DNA from: Paraburkholderia sejongensis
Lineage (GTDB): Bacteria; Pseudomonadota; Gammaproteobacteria; Burkholderiales; Burkholderiaceae
NCBI RefSeq assembly: GCF_020880815.1
Contig: NZ_JAJITD010000020.1
Coordinates: 1-64,000, forward strand
Direction of reading: 5' to 3'
Length of the DNA stretch: 64,000 nucleotides
The notes under the pieces were generated by a model. The model worked only from the letters and a program-made list of their open reading frames with translations. It did not search any database and was not told the origin of the DNA. How positions within the stretch are numbered: the stretch's first letter is position 1; every line of letters begins with the position of its first letter. The position numbers and the translations under genes were made by a program. Below, piece by piece: positions 39,742 to 48,776 of the stretch.

Positions 39742-42132
39742 TCAACTTCCTTCGAGGAACGACTTCAGCTTGTCCGAACGGCTCGGGTGACGCAGCTTGC
39801 GCAGCGCCTTCGCCTCGATCTGACGAATCCGCTCGCGCGTCACGTCGAACTGCTTGCCGACCTCTTCGAGCGTGTGATCGGTGCTCATCTCGATCCCGAA
39901 GCGCATCCGCAGCACCTTCGCCTCGCGCGGCGTCAGCGAATCGAGTACGTCCTTCACAACGTCGCGCATGCTGGCGTGCAACGCCGCGTCGGCCGGTGCG
40001 ACCGTGTTGTTGTCTTCGATGAAGTCGCCCAGATGCGAATCGTCGTCGTCGCCGATCGGCGTTTCCATCGAGATCGGTTCCTTCGCGATCTTCATGATCT
40101 TGCGAATCTTGTCCTCGGGCATCTCCATCTTTTCCGCCAGCGTTGCCGGATCCGGCTCGAGACCGGTTTCCTGCAGAATCTGACGCGAGATACGGTTCAT
40201 CTTGTTGATCGTCTCGATCATGTGAACCGGAATCCGGATCGTGCGTGCCTGGTCGGCGATCGAACGCGTAATGGCCTGACGAATCCACCACGTCGCATAC
40301 GTGGAGAACTTGTAGCCGCGCCGGTATTCGAATTTGTCCACCGCCTTCATCAGGCCGATGTTGCCTTCCTGAATCAGGTCGAGGAACTGCAAGCCGCGGT
40401 TCGTGTACTTCTTCGCGATCGAAATCACCAGACGCAGGTTCGCCTCGGTCATCTCGCGCTTCGCCTGACGCGCCTTCAGCTCGCCGGCCGCCATCTGCCG
40501 GTTGGTTTCCTTCAGGTCCTTCAGCGGCAGCACTACGCGCGCCTGTAGATCGAGCAAACGCTGCTGCTGTTCGCGGATCGCCGGGATGTTGCGCGTGAGT
40601 ATCGCGCTATACGCATGGCCTTCGGCCACGATCTTGTCGGCCCATTCGAGGTCAGTTTCGCTGCCGGGGAAACGCGCGATGAATTCCGCCCGCGGCATCC
40701 CGCACTTGTCGACCACCGTATGCAGGATCTGACGCTCGACCTGGCGCACTTCGTCGACCTGCGCACGCAGCGTGTCGCACAGACGCTCGACGGTACGCGC
40801 GGTAAAGCGGATCGACATCAGTTCGTTCTGGATCGTTTCCTGCGCCTTCAGATACGACTTGGACTTGTAACCTTCCTTTTCGAACGCGCGCCGCATCTTG
40901 TCGAACCATTCGCTGATCAGCGCGAATTTTTCGAGCGACGCGCGCCGCAGCGCTTCGAGCTGCGCAGCGTTGGCCGTCGCTTGCGCGGCGCCATCGTCTT
41001 CTTCCTCGTCCTCTTCGTCCTCTTCCTCGGCTTCCTCGTCTTCGTTTTCGATCGCCTCGGCTTCCTGCGCGGAGAAGCCGTCGGCATCTTCCGCGTCGGC
41101 GTCGATCAGGCCGTCGACGAGTTCGTCGATACGTATTTCGTCATTCGCGACGCGCTCGGCCATCGCAAGGATGTCGGCGATCGTGGTCGGGCAGGCCGAG
41201 ATGGCCATCACCATGTGCTTGAGGCCGTCCTCGATCCGCTTCGCGATTTCGATTTCGCCCTCGCGCGTCAGCAGCTCGACCGTGCCCATTTCGCGCATGT
41301 ACATGCGCACGGGATCGGTGGTGCGGCCGAATTCGGAGTCGACGGTCGACAGGGCGACTTCCGCTTCCTCTTCGACTTCGTCGTCCGACGAAGCCGCGGG
41401 TGCGTTGTCGTTGAGCAGCAGCGTTTCGGCGTCCGGGGCCTGTTCGTAGACCGCGACGCCCATGTCGTTGAACGTGCTGATGATGCCTTCGATCGCCTCG
41501 GTCTCGGTGAAGTTGTCCGGCAGGTGATCGTTGATTTCAGCGTAGGTAAGGAAGCCGCGCTCCTTGCCGAGCTTGATCAGCGCGCGCAGTTTGGAGCGGC
41601 GTTCTTCGAGTTCCTCGACGGTGCCGGGCTGCGACGACGCGAATGCATCCTTCAGCAGCGCCTTTTCCTTTGCACGACGGTCGCGAGCCTTGACCTTCTC
41701 CGTCTTGCCCGGAGCGGCGGCGGCGGTTTCTTCGGCCTGGGTTGCATCGTCTTCGACAGATACTTCGTTCAGCTTTTTCGTCATGGAGTTCGCTGTACCA
41801 GCTGTAGTCTCGACCCCCGGCTGTCGAACAACAGCCGGTTGAACCGTGGATACTGGAGTCACGCGCGCTACCGCACCTTTCTCAACGGCAGCCGCTTCCC
41901 TTGCGCTTCTGACACCTGACCGCTTCGCGGCCGACGGTGCTACCGCTTTCGCCGCCCGGACCGAGGCAGCCTGCGCGGCCGCAGTCGTCGACGACTTCTT
42001 CCCGGCAGCCGGGGCGACGTTGACGGCAGACGATCTTCGGGCGGATACAGTCAGCTTGGCTTCGGTAATTTTTCCGCTGCGCTCTTTAGCGCGTGAGCCT
42101 GTTGTCTGATTTCCGCCTGTAGTCTTTGCCAT
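39742..42132 (-). CDS. rpoD: RNA polymerase primary sigma factor (sigma-70)
   Basis: A 796-residue RpoD. Conserved regions from about residue 170 to the end include RTTDPVRMYMREMGTVELL, the region 2 core FLDLIQEGNIGLMKAVDKFEYRRGYKFSTYATWWIRQA (in two parts), and region 4.2 FDVTRERIRQIEAKALRKL. A Glu/Asp tract sits in the nonconserved insert. The first 116 residues are a basic Ala/Ser/Lys-rich extension absent from E. coli RpoD. An internal ATG at 41784 could start a shorter form, but the upstream ATG has the better site (AAAGG). Last gene of rpsU-yqeY-dnaG-rpoD. Confidence 0.96.
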   Translation of the reverse strand: MAKTTGGNQTTGSRAKERSGKITEAKLTVSARRSSAVNVAPAAGKKSSTTAAAQAASVRAAKAVAPSAAKRSGVRSAREAAAVEKGAVARVTPVSTVQPAVVRQPGVETTAGTANSMTKKLNEVSVEDDATQAEETAAAAPGKTEKVKARDRRAKEKALLKDAFASSQPGTVEELEERRSKLRALIKLGKERGFLTYAEINDHLPDNFTETEAIEGIISTFNDMGVAVYEQAPDAETLLLNDNAPAASSDDEVEEEAEVALSTVDSEFGRTTDPVRMYMREMGTVELLTREGEIEIAKRIEDGLKHMVMAISACPTTIADILAMAERVANDEIRIDELVDGLIDADAEDADGFSAQEAEAIENEDEEAEEEDEEDEEEDDGAAQATANAAQLEALRRASLEKFALISEWFDKMRRAFEKEGYKSKSYLKAQETIQNELMSIRFTARTVERLCDTLRAQVDEVRQVERQILHTVVDKCGMPRAEFIARFPGSETDLEWADKIVAEGHAYSAILTRNIPAIREQQQRLLDLQARVVLPLKDLKETNRQMAAGELKARQAKREMTEANLRLVISIAKKYTNRGLQFLDLIQEGNIGLMKAVDKFEYRRGYKFSTYATWWIRQAITRSIADQARTIRIPVHMIETINKMNRISRQILQETGLEPDPATLAEKMEMPEDKIRKIMKIAKEPISMETPIGDDDDSHLGDFIEDNNTVAPADAALHASMRDVVKDVLDSLTPREAKVLRMRFGIEMSTDHTLEEVGKQFDVTRERIRQIEAKALRKLRHPSRSDKLKSFLEGS

Positions 42133-42224
42133 CGCATCGCCTTTTCGCCTTTGCTAGGAAAACCCTTGAAAAACAAACCGCTACAAACCTTTTATTCTAC
42201 CACCCGGGTTTTTTGACCTCACCG

Positions 42225-44102
42225 TTACAGCCCGAGCTGACGCTTCATGTCAGCCCGCTTCCGATTGAGCTCCGACAACTCCGCGAACTCTTCCGGCGTG
42301 TGCCGGGATTGTCTCGACAAATGCTCGAGACGCTCGCAATAAGCGTCGTACCGCATCTTCAGAATCGCAGCTTTCAGTTCCTCGCCGACGATCCGTTCCT
42401 GCTCGCGCCGCTCCTCGATAACGGTTGGATCCTGCGGGTCTTTCAGCAGCAAATCCCGGACGTTTTCATCATAGTCTAGAATTTTGCGAAAGATTTCCTC
42501 GAAAGTTGGGGCGTTCGCGCCATTTCGCAAGAGATCGGACAAGAGTTGGAACTCCGCCGAGTCGCCCAACGCGCGTGCGTGCGTGGTCACCTCCGCGAAC
42601 AGCTCGGCGTGCCGCGTCACGGTAACGAGCGCCTCTTCGGCCTCCTCGTCGAGCATCGCGACCGTGCGCGGATGCATCACCAGATTGCGCAGCGTTTTTT
42701 CCTCGATCCCGGTCACGCTGCGGCGGTCCTTGCGAGCCGGCGCCTCGCGAGCCGCGGCGGCGATCCGCGCATCGACCTCGCACAGCGCCGCGACTTCGCT
42801 GAACGGCACGTCGAGCCGGTCCGCGAACATATGCATGATCTGCGCGCGCAGCGCATTGGCCGGCAGCGCCTGCAACAGCGGCTTCGCGTCGAACAGCGCG
42901 CGCGCCTTGCCTTCCGGCTGATCCAGCTCCTTGCCGGCCAACACCTCGTTGAGCATGAATTGCGACAGCGGCATCGCGCGTTCGACCTGGGTTGCGAACG
43001 CCTCGGTGCCGAACTCGCGCACGTAGCTGTCGGGATCGTGCTCGGCCGGCAGGAACAGGAAGCGGATCGTGCGGTTGTCGGCGGCGTGCGGCAGACAGGC
43101 GTCGAGCGCGCGGCGCGCGGCGCGGCGGCCGGCCGAATCGCCATCGAAACTGAAGATGACCGTGTCGGTCTGGCGCATCAGTTTCTGCACATGAATCGGC
43201 GTGCAGGCGGTGCCGAGCGTCGCGACAGCATTCTGAAAGCCAAGTTGCGCGAGCGCGACCACGTCCATGTAACCTTCGACGACCAGCACGTAGTGCTGCT
43301 CGCGAATCGCCAGACGGGCCTCGAACAGCCCGTACAACTCGCTGCCCTTGTTGAATAGCGGGGTTTCGGGCGAATTCAGATATTTTGGCTCGCCGCCGTC
43401 GAGCACGCGTCCGCCGAACCCGATCACCTGCCCCTTCACATTGCGGATCGGGAACATGATCCGCTCGCGGAAGCGGTCGTAGCGGCGGTTCTGCCCCTGC
43501 GCGTCGGACTTTTCGCTGACGATCACGAGACCTGCTTCGACCAGCGCGTCGTCGCGATAGTTCGGGAACGCGGTCTCAAGGTTCTGCCAACCGTCCGGCG
43601 CATAGCCGAGGCCGAAACGCGCGGCGATCTCGCCGGTCAGGCCGCGCTTTTTCAGGTATTGGATCGCGACCGGCGCGCCGCGCAACTGCTTGCGGTAGTA
43701 ATCGCAGGCGGTCTGCATCAGGTCGGACAGCGCGGTGGTGACGGCCTTCGACGCCGCCGGCGCATAGCCGCCCGAACCGCCGCTGCCCCCGCCGCCATAG
43801 CCGGGCGAAGGCTCGCGCGGCACGGTCAAGCCGACCGATTGCGCAAGCTCGGTGACCGCTTCGGGAAACGACATGCCCACGTGCTCCATCAGGAACCCGA
43901 TGGCGGTGCCATGCGCGCCGCAGCCGAAGCAGTGATAAAACTGTTTAGTCGGACTAACCGTAAACGAAGGGCTCTTTTCGTTGTGAAACGGACAGAGCCC
44001 CATCAAATTCGCGCCGCCCTTTTTCAACTGCACGAACCGGCCGACCACGTCGACGATATCGACGCGGTTGAGCAGGTCCTGCAGGAATGACGGTGGGATC
44101 AC
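42225..44102 (-). CDS. dnaG: DNA primase
   Basis: A 625-residue primase. The CHC2 zinc motif is CPFHNEKSPSFTVSPTKQ ending HCFGCG (near 40-65). The Toprim core has VVEGYMDVVAL and FSFDGDSAGRRAARRAL, and a DnaB-interaction helical domain closes the protein. It makes RNA primers at the replication fork. Start taken as GTG at 44102 (VIPPSFLQDLL), where family similarity begins; the frame runs open to a TTG at 44165. A Gly-rich linker (YGGGGSGGSGGY) follows the zinc domain. Confidence 0.95.
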   Translation of the reverse strand: MIPPSFLQDLLNRVDIVDVVGRFVQLKKGGANLMGLCPFHNEKSPSFTVSPTKQFYHCFGCGAHGTAIGFLMEHVGMSFPEAVTELAQSVGLTVPREPSPGYGGGGSGGSGGYAPAASKAVTTALSDLMQTACDYYRKQLRGAPVAIQYLKKRGLTGEIAARFGLGYAPDGWQNLETAFPNYRDDALVEAGLVIVSEKSDAQGQNRRYDRFRERIMFPIRNVKGQVIGFGGRVLDGGEPKYLNSPETPLFNKGSELYGLFEARLAIREQHYVLVVEGYMDVVALAQLGFQNAVATLGTACTPIHVQKLMRQTDTVIFSFDGDSAGRRAARRALDACLPHAADNRTIRFLFLPAEHDPDSYVREFGTEAFATQVERAMPLSQFMLNEVLAGKELDQPEGKARALFDAKPLLQALPANALRAQIMHMFADRLDVPFSEVAALCEVDARIAAAAREAPARKDRRSVTGIEEKTLRNLVMHPRTVAMLDEEAEEALVTVTRHAELFAEVTTHARALGDSAEFQLLSDLLRNGANAPTFEEIFRKILDYDENVRDLLLKDPQDPTVIEERREQERIVGEELKAAILKMRYDAYCERLEHLSRQSRHTPEEFAELSELNRKRADMKRQLGL

Positions 44103-44223
44103 AGTAGATGACGCTGCCAGGGAAGCTTCAAAATCCAGGCCCGGAAACCGGGCTCGACACTGCAAGCGGGCCGCAAGCGCGCCTCCTTCGACGCGGCGCG
44201 CAGCCCGAACCAGAGCTCGCGGG

Positions 44224-44670
44224 TTACTTTGCGAGCGCGGCTTTGACCTGTGCGGAGACGGCGGTCATGTCGGCGCGGCCGGCGAGCTTGGACTTCAGCA
44301 CGCCCATCACCTTGCCCATGTCCTGCGGACCGGCCGCGCCGGTTTGCGCCACCGCCGCCTGCACTTCCGCGGCGATTTCCGCGTCGGACATCTGCTCCGG
44401 CATGTAGGCGGACAGAATCGCCAGTTCGGCCTTTTCCTTGTCCGCGAGGTCCGTGCGGCCGGCGGCTTCGAACTGGCTGATCGAATCCTTGCGCTGCTTG
44501 ATCATCTTGTCGACGACGGCGGTCACGCCGGCATCGTCGAGCGTGATGCGCTCATCGACTTCGCGCTGCTTGATCGCGGCGAGCAGCAGGCGGATCGTGC
44601 CGAGACGCTCGGTTTCGCGCGCCCGCATCGCAGCTTTCATATCGTCGTTGATCCGGTCCTTGAGACTCAT
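44224..44670 (-). CDS. yqeY: GatB/YqeY domain protein
   Basis: A 148-residue protein of the YqeY family related to the tail domain of GatB amidotransferase. Segments: SLKDRINDDMKAAMRARET at the start, and AILSAYMPEQMSDAEIAAEV in the middle. Exact function unknown; probably tRNA-related. ATG at 44670 follows AGGTGA; the preceding GTG at 44673 is less likely. Located between rpsU and dnaG. Confidence 0.92.
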   Translation of the reverse strand: MSLKDRINDDMKAAMRARETERLGTIRLLLAAIKQREVDERITLDDAGVTAVVDKMIKQRKDSISQFEAAGRTDLADKEKAELAILSAYMPEQMSDAEIAAEVQAAVAQTGAAGPQDMGKVMGVLKSKLAGRADMTAVSAQVKAALAK

Positions 44671-44739
44671 CACTCACCTGTATTACGTTGAAAAATTGAA
44701 AAACCGGCGGATCGGCGGCGGCATGCCGCGGCATCAACA

Positions 44740-44775
44740 CAAAAACCCGCTTGGGACAGCTTCCTCAAGCGGGTT
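44740..44775 (-). terminator. Terminator or attenuator after rpsU
   Basis: AACCCGCTTG and CAAGCGGGTT form a ten-base stem on the minus strand, followed by TTTGTG. It should cut most transcripts after rpsU and let a minority continue into yqeY-dnaG-rpoD, as in E. coli. Confidence 0.85.
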
Positions 44776-44916
44776 GGCGCAATGTGCGTAGTGGATGCGA
44801 CCCTGCCGGCTGGCCCGATGGGCCGGGTTTTCCGCGACGGCACCGGTGGTGCTGCCAGCGGTTTCGAGGTTGCCGCGGCGCTCGTTCAAGCGAAAGGGCA
44901 GCAACGCCAGAATCAA

Positions 44917-45129
44917 TCAGTAGAGCTTTTTCGGCAGCATCTGGCCACGCAGACGCTTGAAATGACGCTTCACCGCCGCTGCTTTCTTGCGCTTGCGTTC
45001 GGCGGTGGGTTTCTCGTAAAACTCGCGAGCGCGAAGTTCCGTCAGCAAACCGTTTTTCTCCATGGTGCGCTTGAATCTGCGCATCGCCACTTCGAACGGC
45101 TCGTTATCTTTTACGCGGATGGTCGTCAT
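44917..45129 (-). CDS. rpsU: 30S ribosomal protein S21
   Basis: A 70-residue S21: TTIRVKDNEPFEVAMRRFKR, then KPTAERKRKKAAAVKRHFKR, with the strong basic character of this protein. Needed for translation initiation with the 3' end of 16S rRNA. It is the first gene of the macromolecular-synthesis operon. The ATG at 45129 has no strong Shine-Dalgarno, a known feature of rpsU in some bacteria. Confidence 0.96.
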   Translation of the reverse strand: MTTIRVKDNEPFEVAMRRFKRTMEKNGLLTELRAREFYEKPTAERKRKKAAAVKRHFKRLRGQMLPKKLY

Positions 45130-45161
45130 TTTTCAATAACGGAACTTTGTAAAGGTTGGTG

Positions 45162-45170
45162 AGTATAGCA
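45162..45170 (-). promoter_or_regulatory. Extended -10 promoter of rpsU
   Basis: TGCTATACT on the minus strand is an extended -10 element; a weak TGGCTT lies 16 bp upstream of TATACT. The predicted start is about 25-30 nt before the rpsU ATG. Confidence 0.6.
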
Positions 45171-45197
45171 GAGCTTTCTCACAAAGCCAGCGCGCCG

Positions 45198-46415
45198 TCA
45201 AGCCCCCCGCGCATAGCCGGCGGCCGCCTCGCCCGCCGCGACACCCGACGCCCACGCCCACTGAAAGTTGTAGCCACCGAGCCAGCCGGTGACGTCGACC
45301 GCCTCGCCGATGAAGTAAAGGCCGGGCACGCGCGAACTCATCATCGTCGTCGATGACAGGCCGCGCGTGTCGACGCCGCCGCGCGTCACCTCGGCCTTCC
45401 GATAGCCTTCGGTGCCGTTGGGGGTGAGCGTCCAGCGTGACAGCGCCTCGCCGATGCGGCGTAGCGTCTTGTCCGGCAGATCGGCAAGGCGGGCGTCGGC
45501 GGGCACCTGATGGGTGTCGAGCCACACATGTGCGAGCCGTTGCGGCACCCACTCGGACAGCAGATTGGCGATTTGCCGCCTGGTGCTGCTTTTGGCCTCG
45601 ATCAGCTCGGCCGCCGCGTCGCGTTCCGGCAGCAGGTTGATATGGATCGGTTCGCCCGGCTGCCAGTAGCTCGAAATCTGCAGCACGCCGGGGCCCGACA
45701 GACCGCGGTGCGTCAGCAGCAGGTCTTCGGTGAATTCGGCGCCGGTCTTCTTATTACCGGTCGACAGCTGCACTTCGAGCGACACCCCCGAGAGCGCCGC
45801 GAACGGCTCCCAGTCTGCGGGCGCGAAGGTCAGCGGCACCAACGCCGGGCGCGTATCGATCAGCTTGTGGCCGAATTGCTTGGCGAGCCGGTACGCGAAA
45901 TCGGTCGCGCCGATCTTCGGGATCGACAGCCCGCCGGTGGCGATCACCAGCGCGCGGGCCTCAATCGTCCCGGCCGAAGTGCCCAGCGTGAACTGGCCCT
46001 GGCCGTCCTGGCCCACCTGTTCCACCGCCAGCGGGGCGCGCCACGCGACTCGCCCCTCATCGCATTCGCGCTTGAGCACGTCGATGATTGCGTCGCTCGA
46101 CTGGTCGCAGAACAGCTGGCCTTTGTGCTTCTCGTGCCACGTAACTCGATGCTGCTTCAGCAGCGCCATGAAGTCGCGCGGCGTGTAGCGCGCGAGCGCG
46201 GAACGGCAAAAATGCGGATTCGCCGACAGGTAGTTCGCCGGCCCCGCATTCAGATTCGTGAAGTTGCAGCGGCCGCCGCCGGAAATGCGGATTTTTTCCG
46301 CGAGCCGCTGCGAGTGGTCGATCAGCACGACGCGCCGGCCGAGTTGCCCGGCCACGGCCGCGCACATCATGCCGGCCGCGCCCGCGCCAATTACCGCGAT
46401 ATCGAAGGATTCCAT
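45198..46415 (-). CDS. NAD(P)/FAD-dependent oxidoreductase, BaiN/HI0933 family
   Basis: A 405-residue flavoprotein of the HI0933/BaiN group. FAD-binding motif IAVIGAGAAGMMCAAVAG at residues 6-23; ISGGGRCNFTNLN near 46-58 is the family signature; GLYFIGEAVDVTGWLGGYNFQWAWASG closes the FAD site. Substrate unknown. The start at 46415 precedes the dinucleotide-binding motif by five residues. It is divergent from tsaD. Confidence 0.9.
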   Translation of the reverse strand: MESFDIAVIGAGAAGMMCAAVAGQLGRRVVLIDHSQRLAEKIRISGGGRCNFTNLNAGPANYLSANPHFCRSALARYTPRDFMALLKQHRVTWHEKHKGQLFCDQSSDAIIDVLKRECDEGRVAWRAPLAVEQVGQDGQGQFTLGTSAGTIEARALVIATGGLSIPKIGATDFAYRLAKQFGHKLIDTRPALVPLTFAPADWEPFAALSGVSLEVQLSTGNKKTGAEFTEDLLLTHRGLSGPGVLQISSYWQPGEPIHINLLPERDAAAELIEAKSSTRRQIANLLSEWVPQRLAHVWLDTHQVPADARLADLPDKTLRRIGEALSRWTLTPNGTEGYRKAEVTRGGVDTRGLSSTTMMSSRVPGLYFIGEAVDVTGWLGGYNFQWAWASGVAAGEAAAGYARGA

Positions 46416-46548
46416 GGGGCCGCATTGTACCTGCGGGCCCTCGCCGGCAGAGGGGGCGGCCGGCGGCCGTTGCACCGCGCTGCTATACTTTCAGGCTTAC
46501 CTTTCACTTTCGGGCGCGCGTTCGCGCGTCCGGCTCAAGCGATTCATC

Positions 46549-47577
46549 ATGCTCGTTCTCGGCATCGAAAGCTCCTGCGACGAAACCGGTCTCGCGCTCT
46601 ACGACACGGAGCGCGGCCTGCTCGCGCACGCGCTGCATTCGCAGATTGCGATGCACCGGGAGTATGGCGGCGTGGTGCCGGAACTGGCGTCGCGCGACCA
46701 TATCCGCCGCGCGCTGCCGCTGCTCGAAGAGGTGATGGAGCGCGCCGGCGTCGCGCGCAGCGACATCGACGCGATCGCCTACACGCAGGGCCCGGGGCTC
46801 GCGGGAGCGCTGCTGGTCGGCGCGAGCGTCGCCAATTCGCTGGCGATGGCCTGGAACAAGCCGACCATCGGTATCCACCATCTCGAAGGGCATCTGCTGT
46901 CGCCGCTGCTCGTCGACGAACCGCCGCCGTTCCCGTTCGTCGCGTTGCTGGTGTCCGGCGGTCATACGCAGTTGATGCGCGTGACCGACGTGGGCATCTA
47001 CGAGACGCTCGGCGAGACGCTCGACGACGCCGCCGGCGAAGCGTTCGACAAAACCGCCAAGCTGCTCGGCCTCGGCTACCCGGGCGGCCCGGAAGTATCG
47101 CGGTTGGCGGAATTCGGCACGCCCGGCGCGGTCGTGCTGCCGCGTCCGATGCTACATTCCGGCGACCTCGATTTCAGCTTCAGCGGCCTGAAGACCGCGG
47201 TGCTGACGAATGCCAACAAGCTCGGCGGCGCGAATATCTGCGAGCAGTCGAAGGCCGATCTGGCGCGCGGTTTCGTCGATGCCGCCGTTGAAGTGCTGGC
47301 GGCCAAGTCGCTGGCGGCGCTCAAGCGCACGAAGCTGAACCGGCTGGTGGTCGCGGGCGGCGTCGGCGCGAACCGGCAGTTGCGCGAAGCGCTGTCGGCG
47401 GCTGCGCAGAAGCGCAATTTCTTCGTGCACTATCCGGACCTGTCGCTGTGCACGGACAACGGCGCGATGATCGCGCTGGCCGGCGCGCTGCGTCTGCAAC
47501 GCTGGCCCGAGCAGGCCGGCAATGACTACGCGTTCACGGTGAAGCCGCGCTGGGATTTGAGCTCGCTCGCGCATTGA
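46549..47577 (+). CDS. tsaD: tRNA N6-adenosine threonylcarbamoyltransferase TsaD
   Basis: A 342-residue enzyme of t6A37 synthesis that works with TsaB, TsaC and TsaE. Landmarks: VLGIESSCDETG at the start, HHLEGHLLSPLL with the two metal-binding His, LLVSGGHTQLM and VAGGVGANRQLRE. The length matches the family. The start is the ATG at 46549. The gene is followed by a strong bidirectional terminator. Confidence 0.96.
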   Translation: MLVLGIESSCDETGLALYDTERGLLAHALHSQIAMHREYGGVVPELASRDHIRRALPLLEEVMERAGVARSDIDAIAYTQGPGLAGALLVGASVANSLAMAWNKPTIGIHHLEGHLLSPLLVDEPPPFPFVALLVSGGHTQLMRVTDVGIYETLGETLDDAAGEAFDKTAKLLGLGYPGGPEVSRLAEFGTPGAVVLPRPMLHSGDLDFSFSGLKTAVLTNANKLGGANICEQSKADLARGFVDAAVEVLAAKSLAALKRTKLNRLVVAGGVGANRQLREALSAAAQKRNFFVHYPDLSLCTDNGAMIALAGALRLQRWPEQAGNDYAFTVKPRWDLSSLAH

Positions 47578-47645
47578 AGCGAAGCCGGGAACCGCAACTC
47601 CCGCGACAATGAGCGCAAGCGCCGCGGTCTGCGCGAACACAATGC

Positions 47646-47678
47646 GAAAAAAAGCCGCTTCAAGAAGCGGCTTTTTTT
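47646..47678. terminator. Bidirectional terminator between tsaD and folE2
   Basis: AAGCCGCTTC and GAAGCGGCTT with a two-base loop, flanked by seven A and seven T residues. It serves both convergent genes. Confidence 0.92.
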
Positions 47679-47731
47679 CATACTTGGAGCCGATGCGCGA
47701 CAACCCGGTCCACGCATCGACGGCACGCCTT

Positions 47732-48538
47732 TTAAGCGCCCCGCTTATCCCGCTCGATCACCGCATACGCGCTGTGATTGTGGATCGACTCGAAGTTCTC
47801 GGCTTCGAGCACATAGGCGACCACGCGCTCGTCCGCATTCAGACGCTGCGCGACGTCGCGCACGAGGTCTTCGACGAACTTCGGATTCTCATACGCGCGC
47901 TCGGTCACGAACTTCTCGTCCGGGCGCTTGAGCAGCCCCCACAGTTCGCACGACGCCTCTTCCTCGGCGATCCGCACCAGTTCTTCGACCGCGACGTCGC
48001 CGTTCAGCTCGGCATTGATCGTCACGTGCGAGCGCTGATTGTGCGCGCCGTACTGCGAGATTTTCTTCGAGCACGGGCACAGGCTCGTGACCGGCACCAG
48101 CACTTTCAGAAACAGCCGCGTCGCGCCGTTACGGGTGTCGCCGGTCAGCGTCACTTCGTAGTCGAGCAGGCTTTGCACGCCCGACACCGGCGCGGTCTTG
48201 TTCACAAAGTACGGGAACGACACTTCGATACGGCCCGCCTCGGCCTCGAGCTTTGCGAGCATTGTGGCGAGCATCGTGCGGAAGGTGGCCGCGTCGAGCG
48301 GCGCCTTGTTCTCTTCGAGCAACGCGACGAAGCGCGACATGTGCGTGCCCTTCTGCTCGGCCGGCAGATGCACGTCGAGGTTCCAGGTGCCGACGGTCGG
48401 CTGCACGTCGCCGGCTTGCGTGCGCACCGTCAACGGATGCCGCACGCCCTTCACGCCGACGCGCTGGATCGGGATCTGGCGGGTGTCGGGCGTGCTTTGC
48501 ACATCGGGCATCACAAAGGCGGGATTCATCTGATTCAT
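47732..48538 (-). CDS. folE2: GTP cyclohydrolase FolE2
   Basis: A 268-residue type IB GTP cyclohydrolase, which makes 7,8-dihydroneopterin triphosphate for folate. Recognised by GVKGVRHPL near residue 30, SLCPCSKKISQYGAHNQRSH with catalytic Cys, and IHNHSAYAVIE near the end. FolE2 is metal-promiscuous and often replaces FolE under zinc limitation. Start at 48538 behind AGAAAGGACAAAAGA. Lies downstream of dxs in the same direction after a 238 bp gap. Confidence 0.94.
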   Translation of the reverse strand: MNQMNPAFVMPDVQSTPDTRQIPIQRVGVKGVRHPLTVRTQAGDVQPTVGTWNLDVHLPAEQKGTHMSRFVALLEENKAPLDAATFRTMLATMLAKLEAEAGRIEVSFPYFVNKTAPVSGVQSLLDYEVTLTGDTRNGATRLFLKVLVPVTSLCPCSKKISQYGAHNQRSHVTINAELNGDVAVEELVRIAEEEASCELWGLLKRPDEKFVTERAYENPKFVEDLVRDVAQRLNADERVVAYVLEAENFESIHNHSAYAVIERDKRGA

Positions 48539-48656
48539 TCTTTTGTCCTTTCTGGAAAGCGCCGGGCCGCGCCTCGTTTCGTTGCTTCGTAACCTGTCGC
48601 ACAAGCGACAGCTTCGCGGCGCCCAGCGGCCGTGCGGATCAGTACGCGCAACGGCG

Positions 48657-48678
48657 AACGCCGGCTCTCGCCGGCGTT
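48657..48678 (-). terminator. Hairpin between dxs and folE2
   Basis: AACGCCGGC and GCCGGCGTT with a TCTC loop form a perfect nine-base stem. There is no T run on the minus strand, so this may be a pausing or mRNA-stability structure rather than a terminator. Confidence 0.35.
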
Positions 48679-48776
48679 GGGTGACGGGTCGCAACGCCCG
48701 TTCGTTCAAACTGGAGATTGCCGCGGCCGCCGTCGCATGACGGCGGCACTGGCGCTACGACCAGCGATAGCGCGCT

